64,000 nucleotides of DNA. It comes from Coremacera marginata (Eukaryota; Arthropoda; Insecta; Diptera; Sciomyzidae). The position numbers and the translations under genes are program-made. The DNA is taken from NCBI GenBank assembly GCA_914767935.1, contig OU612045.1:27498290-27562289 (forward strand). Direction: 5' to 3'. Within the stretch, counting starts at the first letter, position 1; the number at the start of each line of letters is the position of its first letter. The notes beneath the pieces are model-generated. The model had not been told where the DNA came from and ran no database searches. It worked only from the letters and a program-made list of their open reading frames with translations. Positions 55,365 through 64,000 of this stretch are shown piece after piece.

Positions 55365-56640
55365 GTGCCTTTTATATTTCGGGATTAGAGAACAAAAACA
55401 AATATTAATCATCGAAAATCACTTTATTGTTTTTCAAAATATTCTCCATTAAGATCTATACACTTTTGCATGCGTTTGAACCAATTGTCGAAGCACTTTT
55501 GCCACTCTGATTGAGGTATCTCCAAAACATGCATTCTGAATGCCGTAACCGCTTCTTCGGGCGTCGAAAATCGTTGTCCACGCAGTTTATTCTTCACGGT
55601 TGGGAATAAAAAGAAGTCATTCGGTGCCAAGTCAGGACTATACGGCGGATGACCCATCAAATCGATGTTTTGGGTGCTCAAAAATGCAGTTGTTTGAGCC
55701 GATGTGTGAGAGCTCGCATTGTCGTGGTGAAGAGTGATCCGTCTTCGGCGGTTGGTTTTCCTGATTTCTTGGAAGACAACTGGCAAACAAATGGTTGTGT
55801 ACCACTCAGAGTTGACTGTTCTGCGTTGTTCTAGTGGTACGGTTGCGACATGTCCATATTTTCCGAAAAAACAGGCGACCATTTGCTTGGAAGTGCTTCG
55901 TGCGCGAACAACTTTTGTTGGATTTGGCTCATCTTGAAACACCCATACAGTCGACTGCTGTTTACTTTCGGGCTCATACGCGTAAATCCACGATTCATCA
56001 CCTGTCACGATGTCATAGACGTGTTTCGAAGCACCGCGATCGTATTTTTTGAGCATTTCCTTCGACCAATCGACACGAGCCTTTTTTTGAGCGATTGACA
56101 AATTGTGTGGGATCCAACGCGAACAAATTTTTTTGACAGTCAAATGTTTATGCAATATTGAATGTATGCTGGTCCCACTTATGCCTAAGGTTGCCTCAAT
56201 CTCACGATAGGTAACATGACGATCTTGCAATATCAGTTCGCGCACAGCATCAATGGTTTTCGGAACAACAGCTGATTTCGGACGACCTTCACGAAATTCG
56301 TCTTGGAGTGAACTACGACCACGATTGAATTCACCATACCATCGATAAACACTGGTCCTTGATGGAGCTTCATCGCCAAAAATTGAATTAAGTTCATCCA
56401 TGCACTGTTGCTGTGTTAATTCACGTCGAAAGTTGTAAAAAATAATCGCACGAAAATGTTCACGATTTAATTCCATTTTTAGACCGAGATGAATCTTTTA
56501 AGTTACTATAAACAACACAAATAGCGCTCGTATGTCAAAACGTTCTGAGTACGTATAAGCCAACAAATGTCAAACTTTGCGATAGAGCTTTCAGTTGACA
56601 GATTGCAACACCAGGGTTGCCAAATCCCGAAATTAACTGA
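55365..56640 (-). mobile_element. Mariner element with asymmetric ends
   Basis: Around the transposase, ATTTCGGGATT at 55376-55386 is mirrored by AATCCCGAAAT at 56623-56633. Outside this, the left end carries GAGGGGTGCCTTTTAT, while the right end has only AGTTA in the same place. A TAATC motif sits just outside on both sides (about 55354 and 56637), so the right terminal repeat seems to have lost about 13 bp. Length about 1.28 kb, as expected for mariner. Confidence 0.8.
55424..56476 (-). CDS. Mariner transposase, uninterrupted 350-residue reading frame
   Basis: Cut-and-paste DNA transposase that acts on the element's terminal repeats. The frame is full length with no stop or shift. The N-terminal helix-turn-helix region (about 1-110) is followed by the linker motif WIPHNL (121-126; WVPHEL is the usual form). 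The catalytic triad is D160 (VTGDESW), D252 (LHHDNASSHT) and D287 (YSPDLAPND), with 34 residues between the last two, so DD34D as in mariner proper. The C-terminus ends LNGEYFEKQ. The size matches the family (about 345-350). The ATG at 56476 gives MELNREHFRAIIFYNFRREL, a typical start. Whether the protein is still expressed or active cannot be told from sequence, and the element's right end looks damaged. Confidence 0.95.
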   Translation of the reverse strand: MELNREHFRAIIFYNFRRELTQQQCMDELNSIFGDEAPSRTSVYRWYGEFNRGRSSLQDEFREGRPKSAVVPKTIDAVRELILQDRHVTYREIEATLGISGTSIHSILHKHLTVKKICSRWIPHNLSIAQKKARVDWSKEMLKKYDRGASKHVYDIVTGDESWIYAYEPESKQQSTVWVFQDEPNPTKVVRARSTSKQMVACFFGKYGHVATVPLEQRRTVNSEWYTTICLPVVFQEIRKTNRRRRITLHHDNASSHTSAQTTAFLSTQNIDLMGHPPYSPDLAPNDFFLFPTVKNKLRGQRFSTPEEAVTAFRMHVLEIPQSEWQKCFDNWFKRMQKCIDLNGEYFEKQ

Positions 56641-58711
56641 TTACTACAAATTGTACAATATTATTACTATTTATTATTTATAACTCCTTTGTGTGTTCCC
56701 TACTAAAAGGTGCATTTTTAAATTTCATGGTCTATGCCCATTTTTGAGACCATGAATGGTACCCACTTTTCTACCCAAAACAAAAGAACACTAATTTAAA
56801 AAAAATATATTTGGTTTTCTGGGCTTACTTACTGAGTATTGTTACGGTCTGCAGAGAGGTCTGCGACTTCACAGTATAATTATTCCTTATTAAGAGCATT
56901 TTGTGTGTCATTTTGAACGTGAAAATTCCGATTCAATCTGAAAATCTCAAAAATCAACCAACAAATGACTGAAGAACAGAATTTAATTTCACAAATTAAA
57001 GTCACATATAATTAATGCCACTTGAACCAATTAACCAATATTAAACCCAATAATACCAACAGCAACCGTAACACCAACTTAATGCTGTCAAGTGATGCCA
57101 ATTAATGCGAATACTCCGAAAGAAAGAGAACGAGAGACCACAAAAAAAAAAATGAAGCAAAGAAAAAACAGAATTCGTCATCCAACCGCAAATCAGCGTG
57201 GTTCTACAAGCAAGTATCTGCTGCTTCGCACATTGCGACTGCAACTGTAAAGTGTGCTTGATGGATGCATGAATGCATGGATGGATAGATGGCCAAATGC
57301 GGATGGCCGTCAGGTCAGCAATAGCAACACCATAAACATAAACATACTCACACTTACAGAAAAAACGATACCAGCAGACAGACACTTATTGGCCCTGATC
57401 ATAACGGATTTTTTAATTAATGTCAAACGTAATGGAAAAAGAATGAGATTAAAAAATAAAATGTCGAAAGTAAATAAAGCATCGCTCATTCATGTTGTCA
57501 CTGCGACCAGCGCTACCATCCCTGCTGTCATGGCTGCCACCGCTGCCACTGATGATGATGATGATGATGATGATGGCAGCTGCTTGACCCAGTGCAACTT
57601 CCGGCGAATGGTTGCGACCAACACTGTAAATTTGCTATCTCGGTTGCTGCTGTTGTTGCAGACACATCCTTTCATATTTACAGTTGCATTTTAAGCAGCT
57701 ATTTTTATATGATGTTTTAAGTTAAAATCAGTTTTAAATGTTTTTGTTTTCGTTTTTGTTTGTTTTTCTTGCTGCTATTATTGTTGCCGTTGTGGAAGAG
57801 TGTCAACCAACTTGCTTGGTTGGCTGAACATATATTAAAGACCGCTGTTATGGTTGGAGGAACTTATTCTTTTTTTACTCTCCCTTAATCCTGGCATAAA
57901 AGCTGCTCTGCGCTTTAATGTCCTTGACATTTTATCACTTTTGCTGTTGTTTAAATCTTGAGTTGGTTTTATTTTAATGAATTATCAGCTACTTTATTTT
58001 TAAGCTTAAACTTTTGGCCTTTATCAAGGCCCAGCTATGGCATCTACATCCGCGTTGTTGTTCTAGTTGCTGTTGTTGTTGTAGTTGTTGGTGACTTTCT
58101 TTGACTCTTCAGCAGCAACCAAATCGAGCAACTTTTATCATTATTTGAAGGCAACAGTTTGAAAGTCGGTTGGTTGCCAGCCAGTAGAAAGTGGAGTGAA
58201 AAGTGAGTGAATTGGGCGAGCTAGTTGGTGGAATGCTTGGTTGTTGCTGAGTGCTTGTTGCTGTGGAGTGAACTGTGCAGGTCACTGCAGTACAAACAAC
58301 GCAAACGCATCATTCATCTTCAACATGCGGCCGCTTGTTGTCTTGCTGCTTTTTTCAACTTGACTGTTACCAACGAATTTTATTAATTTAAGTTCTTGAC
58401 TGTTGCTAGGAGTTTTCGTTGTTGTTCTTGTTGTTGTTTTTGTAGTCACACTTGTCTGCACTTCCACTAAAATACTTGTTCGCTAATGAAATAGTTGACA
58501 TAAATTTCTGTTGTTTGTTTTGTTGTTGTTGTTGTTTTTACTCTGTGGTTGCTTCTTTCTGTGCTTTATATTGAAGTTTGTGAAACTTTTGTCATGGAGT
58601 TGGTTGAGTTCATTAATTAAAGTTACGTCATTTGAAAAAAGTGTAATGAAGGTTAAAACTAAATGTTCTGTAACGAATAGTAAGCATTTCATTCTTACTA
58701 CTCTTACTCTT

Positions 58712-58748
<37 letters not shown>

Positions 58749-58890
58749 CTCTGGTTCTTTCTGGAAGCGACTTCGAAAATTGTACCAAAATAAGTACATA
58801 AGAATATTTTATGTAATAAATAAGTACGTTTGTTTTAAATAAGTTCCATTAAAAAATTATGCTTAACTAAAGATTTAACTTTAAAAAGAA
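56641..58890. other. Non-coding stretch, intron- or intergenic-like
   Basis: GTTGTT-rich runs, a (GAT)n tract at about 57552-57576 and a (CT)n tract at about 58714-58744. Frames 57041-57385, 57254-57694, 58282-58467 and 58483-58801 are short or repeat-driven and show no domain. Confidence 0.5.
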
Positions 58891-58893
58891 AAA

Positions 58894-59175
58894 ATGGCCA
58901 TTTCAGCCCTTGGAAGGACTTTGACCGAGCTTCTTATGATCAATTGTGTTGTGTGTAGTGTGCAATGTTAGATCACAAATGATCTAGAAGTAGACCTACA
59001 TATTTTATGCCGACTCCGAACGGCTTATGTTCTCAAGAAGCTTTTCATGGCAGTTTTTACTCTCTGAAGTTTGCCATTGCCTGTAGAGAGGTGAAATTTA
59101 ATTCAATTGAAAAAACTTTCTGTGTCAGGTGGGATTCGAACCACGATTCCCTGGCGTATGGGTCACACACTCTAA
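58894..59175 (-). mobile_element. tRNA-derived SINE, copy 3 (interrupted head)
   Basis: Minus-strand copy of the family. The tail is at the left (AAAAATGGCCATTTCAGCCC), the body follows, and the B box reads GGTTCGAATCC on the minus strand. After the head's CACACACTCT the sequence breaks into an A-rich bridge and then copy 4, so the start of the head is missing. It is more diverged than copy 4. Confidence 0.85.
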
Positions 59176-59197
59176 AAAAAACACACTCTAAACAAAA

Positions 59198-59527
59198 AAA
59201 AAAAAACGAAATGGCCATTTCAGCCCTTGAAAGGACTTTGACCGAGCTTCTAAGGATCAATTGTGTTGTGTGTGATGTCAAATGTTTGCACACAAATGAT
59301 CGAGAACTGGACCTACACGTTTTACGCCGACTCCGAACGGCTTATGTTCTCAAGAAGCTTCTCATGGCAGTTTTTACTCTCTGAGGTTTGCCATTGTCTG
59401 CAGAGAGGTGACGGCCGAACAGAAAAATTAATTCAATTGAAAAAACTTTCTGTGTCGGATGGAGGATTCGAACCTGGGTTCTCTGGCGTAAGAGTCACAC
59501 ACTCTACCCACTACGCCACGGCCGCCA
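59198..59527 (-). mobile_element. tRNA-derived SINE, copy 4 (full length)
   Basis: Minus-strand full copy running from AAAAAAAAACGAAATGGCCA to the head end CCACTACGCCACGGCCGCC. The B box (GGATTCGAACC on the plus strand) and the A box (CCCACTACGCCA) are intact. It is very close to copy 2 at 48950. Its position in the head of copy 3 suggests nested insertion. Confidence 0.9.
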
Positions 59528-59799
59528 CTGGTAAAAAGAACACTCAAATAAATTTATCGAAAGTATATAAAAATTTGGCTACCTCTCAATACTAAGTATT
59601 ATAATTCTCATAAGGTTTTATAAAATGCTCCTTAATGTGACTTAAGGGAGTATTCCTGGTTGGAAGACTGTTTTTGGATCCTTTTTGAAAAACGTCTCAT
59701 TTGAAAACGCAGAGAGTTATTCAAATTCTGTTTTCTTTTATTGTATTAAGAGCATATTAAATTAAATAAAAATGTTTTTTCTATGTATACGTATGAGGG

Positions 59800-60210
59800 C
59801 TGTTCAAAAAGTTGTAGGCCTTCAAAGATGGGCTTCGAAAAAAAAGGTATGCTGCTTGCGGCCCGGATAACTCGACTTCGAATCATCTGAAATGAAAAAA
59901 TAAACAGTGATAGATTCAGTACAGATGTGTTTCCTACCTCAATCATAATTTTGCGATTATTTTTTACAAAATGGCGGTCATTGAAAAATGATAATACGAT
60001 TTTGGGTCTTTTTTTTTGTAGCTTAGTGTAAAAAAAAATGGTAAAAAATTGTTTAAAATTGTGAAAGTTGTGAGGTAGAGACTAGAATGGTGACAATTCT
60101 GCGTCGATTGCACTTTGCTTCATCAAAATCGGAAAGTTCATCCGATCGTTCATCGGGCGCAATCTGGGCCGCAAGCTCGAAAAATGTGGTTTCAAGATAA
60201 ACGCATCAAA
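59800..60210 (-). repeat. Mutator-like 3' repeat, copy 3 (minus strand)
   Basis: Reverse complement shares CATTTCAG, GCCGCCATTTTGT, GCAATCGACGCAGAATTGTC and GCGTTTATCTTGAA boxes with 5790-6140, in the same order. The transposase part is not attached. At the left edge is GAGGGCTGTTCAAAAAGT (about 59795), which resembles the end of a separate mariner-type element. Confidence 0.6.
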
Positions 60211-60917
60211 AAAAAAAAATTGAAATGAAAAATTTGAGCATGCAGTTTTAGAAATTTTTAGGTATAGGTTTTTAGGGTTATTTTACCATGCCTACACAGT
60301 TTAAAATGTTGCAATGCGACGATATTTCCCAGTAGTCCAAGCCTTAAAGAATTGATAAGCGAACCATGAATGATTTTTCTTCATCTTTGAAGAAACATGC
60401 TGATTCGGCCAAACATTTCATTGACGAAAATTCCATATAAAATTTCCTTGTTGAGATTTTTCGTTTTCTGTTTTCCGTTATTATATATTCTTTGATTTTA
60501 TTTTACATCTTTTTTGGATCAGATTACCGATTTGTAATATATGATATATCAGTCATGGAGTCCATTGATGCATTAGGTTCTCAAAATGATATATATTATA
60601 ACATTTAACAAAAAAATTACCCGGAAATATAAGCCTTTGTACGGAAATCATGAAAGAACACAAAGCAGAAAGATTGAAGAATTGTCGACATAATTTTTTA
60701 ATGAACGAACACAAGCCGGACGCGTTTAAGAATTTTCGACAAGAAATACAATAGATAAGTGTCATCGGTTATCGCGTGTTCTGTTTGTTTCCTTGTTCTG
60801 CTTGTTTTTTTTTAATGTTGACGAAACCAATGCACGTGAGTTTAAGAACGCGTTAACGAATATTCTGCAAGTCTGGCTTATGCAGCAAGTTTCTTTAATT
60901 TATTTAAAAGCAGAGTA

Positions 60918-60992
60918 GGTAGTCCGGTAATTCAGTTGATAATGGTAGAACTCATAACCATATAGTTGTGTGTTCAAATACCACAACATGCG
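60918..60992 (+). tRNA. tRNA-Met-like relic or SINE head
   Basis: AATTCAGTTGATAATGG resembles an A box and TGTGTTCAAATACC a B box (two departures from consensus). The anticodon loop would read CTCATAA with anticodon CAT. The acceptor stem does not pair well. A T-run (GCGATTTTTTTT) follows directly, as a polymerase III stop would. Probably not a working tRNA. Confidence 0.35.
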
Positions 60993-60999
60993 ATTTTTT

Positions 61000-62219
61000 T
61001 TAATTTCGAAATAAATGTGTGTATAAAACTGCATTTGAATTATATGAAAAATATGGTATTTATATGAAAATTCATAGATCTAAGAATAAAATAAATTTTA
61101 GATTCAAAGTTGCATTCGTTAATATTGCAGCATGTGCTGCTTCCAAATCAATCAATGCAAGGCCTACTTCAATTCAATTTGAGAAATAATCAATAATATT
61201 CTGAAAAAGCTATGTTCAGATTCAAACTCAAAATCAGAGCAATGAACGAAAGACTCAATTCATTCATTAAAGAAAGAAAAGAACTACTGATTGCAAAATT
61301 TAACATAAGTATGTTTAATGATTGGATGTGATTTTGTCAGGTCCTAAACGAAAAACCTGAAAGATCTTCTGGAACGAAAATGACTGGTTTGGGACCCATT
61401 AAAATGGCTACACAACGGTCTATGGGGAGGTTCGTTGTCATTTTGTATCCCGGCATCACTACAAAAATAATTTATATAGAGTCCCTAAATTGGATGTGGA
61501 AATCCTGAAAATGTATTGAAGAATAAGAACTTAAGCTAGCACTAGCGATTAATCTCAAAACATGCTTGAGATATTGTTTTGATGACTGTCTTAATATCTC
61601 GTCTTTACCCACCCAACCTTTGACCCATTTCAAACTCTATAATAGGTCCCTAAAGCATCTTATTTCACCGCTCAACCACCCCACAGACAAAGCCAGTTAA
61701 TTTATAGATTCATGTTTAGATTTCAAATTGTATTATATTTTTTCAAAATAAAGCATAATGATTAAAGAGAGTACAGAATTTAAATAGTAAGGTATTTCTG
61801 TTTCTGTTTCTATTTTTTTTTTTTTTTTTTTTTGTATACTTAAAAAAATTAATTAATTAATAATAAAAATTTTAATAAAGTGTATAGTATTTATATCTAT
61901 GTATTTGTTTACATGTGCACGTGTGTAAGCTAGTTTTTGTTTTAATCTTAGACAGAAAATAGAGCTCAAACGCATCTACAGAATGCGTTAAGATATAGTG
62001 AATTAAGTTTTATTTTGTTGTTATAAAATTAGTTTGTTGTTTGTGTGTGTGCATGAAGGAAAAAAAAGAAAAATTTTATAAACTTATAGATTTAATTACT
62101 TTAAGATAAAACTGTAGGTTTAGATTATTAAGTATTTAATTAGGTATAAATTTAATCGATTTTTTTTTTTTTTAAAGCTCTTAAGAATGAACATCTTCAT
62201 TTTTGAATTTATGACAACA
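61000..62219. other. AT-rich non-coding stretch
   Basis: A T-tract at about 61810-61831 and TAATTAAT runs. No domain-bearing frame or structured repeat seen. Confidence 0.5.
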
Positions 62220-62439
62220 TTATAGCCCGAACACAACACGCACGACGAGCGGCAAGCGCCAATTGTCACTTTTCATTTACATGTATTTCTTATGGGACAA
62301 ATTTTGGAGACTTGTCGCGCAACATTGCCGCTTGCCGTTGCCGTCAGCTTCAATTTAATTTTAATTTGACAGGCAGCAAAAGCAAGTGTCTGCCATTGTT
62401 TACAATTGCTATTACTGGTAGCATTCAGCAAATTCATAA

Positions 62440-63180
62440 TGAATGAATTTTTTATTCATATGAATTATATTTACAAAGAATGCAATTCACAAATAATTTC
62501 AGAATTTTAAATTATTCTTTTTTTATTCGTTATTAATTTTTATTCACTATTCATTCGTTATTCATTATTAATTTTGAATTCATTTGCACCGCAGCCATGA
62601 ATAAACAAATTAATCGTTTGCACCGAAGCCATGAATAAAAAATTAATCATTTGTTTAAAAAATTAATAATGAATAAAAATTGGATAATGATTAAAAAATG
62701 AATAATGAGTAAGAAATTAATAATGAATAACAAGTGAATAATGAATAACAAGTGAATAATGAATAAAAAATGAATAATGAATACATTTTTTATTAATTTT
62801 AATACTGTACACAAAGAATGCATTTCACAAAGAGTTTAAAAATGTTCAATTATTCATTTTTTATCCATTATTCATATTTTATTAGCTATTCATTTCATAT
62901 TAATAATTAATTTTTTATATATTATCCATTTTTATTCATTATTCATTTGTTATTCATTATTAGTTTGTTATTTATTATTAATTTGTTATTCTTTACTAAG
63001 TTCTTATTAATTATTGATTTTTTTATTTATTAATTGATATAAATAAAACGAATAATTAATGAATTTTTTAGAACATAATGTTAAATAACATATTTATTTA
63101 TGAATGAGTTTTGCATTCATTGAATGGATTATTATTTCGTCATTCACTCATTCACGCATTCACTTTTTTGAAAATAAAAT
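62440..63180. repeat. Low-complexity ATTCATTATT / AATGAATAAT repeats in both orientations
   Basis: The stretch alternates blocks of GAATAATGAATAA (62640-62790) with blocks of TTATTCATTATT (62500-62590 and 62850-63010), so mirror-image segments face each other. Confidence 0.75.
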
Positions 63181-63275
63181 TAAATTGTATAGTGCACGGT
63201 TTGCCTTGCGTTTTGATTATATTTTAGTTTTTTATTTTATGGTTACGTTTTAATTATTTTTATTTATTACGGCGT

Positions 63276-63560
63276 TATTTAGTAACCAATTAATTGTTTT
63301 TTGAAAAATTATTTTATAAACATATCAATTTAACAAATTTAAATTTTTAATTTTAAAAATTTGTCGAAGTTTCTCAGATTGTTTGTCTGCTTCATCAGGG
63401 CGCCTTTTATTAACTATAAAACTATAAAAGACCCCCTGATGAAGCAGACAAGGAATTTGCGAAACTTCGACAAATTTTTAAAATTAAAAATTTAAATTTG
63501 TTAAATTTGTTTGTTTGTTAAATCTTTTTTCAAAAAACAATAAATGTTGGTTACTAAATA
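63276..63560. repeat. 285 bp palindrome inside the Harbinger-type element
   Basis: Left arm TATTTAGTAACCAATTAATT through AAATTTGTCGAAGTTT to CTGCTTCATCAGGG. The right arm is its mirror, CCCTGATGAAGCAG through AAACTTCGACAAATTT to TTGGTTACTAAATA. Arms are about 125 bp with a few differences and a loop of about 20-40 bp around 63410-63432. Probably an independent small element inserted here. Confidence 0.85.
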
Positions 63561-63795
63561 GCTTCTTAATAAATTAAAATTAATTTTAATGTATTTCTTT
63601 TTTTTAGCTCAGTGTTGTTATTCTAAACAGCAACTGTTGAGTCGGCTGAATGCAACCATGGTTTTTTGTTTACTATTGTTTGGCTGTTGAAGTGCTCGTA
63701 TCTTTTTTTTAATTTGTAAAAGAAGTTTTTTGAGTTAAAGTTTTGAAGGTAAGTTCAGAAGAATTTAATATGTAGTATAATTCTTCTATTGCAGT

Positions 63796-64000
63796 ATGGA
63801 CTTAGATAAACAAATAGTTGAAGAGCAGCTGAAGTTTGCTGCTGTCGCGTTTATTATAATCAAGTCGCTCAACATTTCTCTACAACGACAGAGTGGAGAC
63901 ATGCTGCTTGCCGTTCGTCGCGCACATTGTGTTCGGCCTATTAGTATAAATTATGCAAACAATTATAAGTACAAGAAAGAAAAAAAACATAAAAAGCTTC
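63796..64000 (+). CDS. Open frame after a short intron-like segment, runs off the window
   Basis: GTAAGT at 63749 and TTCTTCTATTGCAG ending at 63794 look like a 46 bp intron. ATG at 63796 opens MDLDKQIVEEQLKFAAVAFI and continues for 68 codons to the window edge. The frame crosses the right end of the Harbinger-type element at 63940, reading outward, which is odd for an element gene. I do not recognise the protein. It may be chance or a remnant of an element-encoded exon. Confidence 0.25.
   Translation, partial: MDLDKQIVEEQLKFAAVAFIIIKSLNISLQRQSGDMLLAVRRAHCVRPISINYANNYKYKKEKKHKKL

Larger units (their letters stand above)
62223..63940 (+). mobile_element. PIF/Harbinger-type element with TTA target duplication
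   Basis: Left terminus TAGCCCGAACACAACACGCA (62223) and right terminus ending GTGCGCGACGAAC in reverse complement, with GTGTTCGGCCTA at 63929-63940. The terminal repeats match over about 35 bp with a few differences. TTA lies outside both ends (62220-62222 and 63941-63943), the 3-bp duplication typical of PIF/Harbinger. The interior has no recognisable full transposase. It holds AT-rich ATTCATTATT repeats and a 285 bp palindrome. Confidence 0.75.

Overview
The window reads as nuclear DNA of a higher dipteran fly. It is AT-rich, full of CAA/CAG/GTT runs and packed with decayed transposons. It holds one clear host gene, a kekkon-family LRR-Ig receptor most like kek5. A tephritid fruit fly is my best guess, from the flavour of the gene and mobile elements rather than from any search. 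There is no bacterial-type operon, no CRISPR array and no rRNA.

Layout: 1.0-3.3 kb is a tandem array of ~140 bp monomers with a higher-order period. 3.8-6.3 kb holds a LINE RNase H fragment and a Mutator-like transposase fragment with its 3' tail. 8.6-10.4 kb is a pure GACAAT hexamer array fused to a pure GACAAAA heptamer array; every long reading frame there is an artefact. 13.6-19.4 kb is a transposon graveyard: a LINE reverse transcriptase, a hAT remnant nested in an inverted-repeat element, hairpins and a D,D41D-type Tc1/mariner relic. 20.4-29.4 kb is the kek5-like gene on the + strand: a 5' UTR exon, a coding exon at 20865-22840, a 4.8 kb intron carrying three tandem arrays, and a coding exon at 27665-28895. 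Together these encode about 1068 residues.

Downstream, 29.5-34.6 kb has a tRNA-derived SINE, a 5'-truncated RTE-type LINE, a Tc3-like element with ~200 bp IR/DR ends and a 57 bp intron, and another LINE 3' end. 35.5-40.3 kb has inverted repeat clusters on either side of a non-autonomous Helitron and two hairpin units. 43.4-46.4 kb is a 3 kb degenerate 9-bp (GAGYCAATT) array tied to a duplicated 48-bp flank. 48.9-56.6 kb has a second SINE, a ZBED5-like hAT with a large foldback inside it, a longer RTE copy and an uninterrupted mariner transposase. 58.9-59.5 kb has two more SINE copies, one apparently inserted into the other. 62.2-63.9 kb is a PIF/Harbinger-type element with a TTA target duplication and an internal 285 bp palindrome.

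The only gene with an organismal role that I can support is the kek5-like receptor; everything else coding is of transposon origin. The most notable items are the IR/DR Tc3-like element, the four-copy SINE family ending in T rather than A, the 9-bp array with its duplicated flank, the foldback inside the hAT, and the intact mariner reading frame with asymmetric ends. I found no convincing new multi-gene system.
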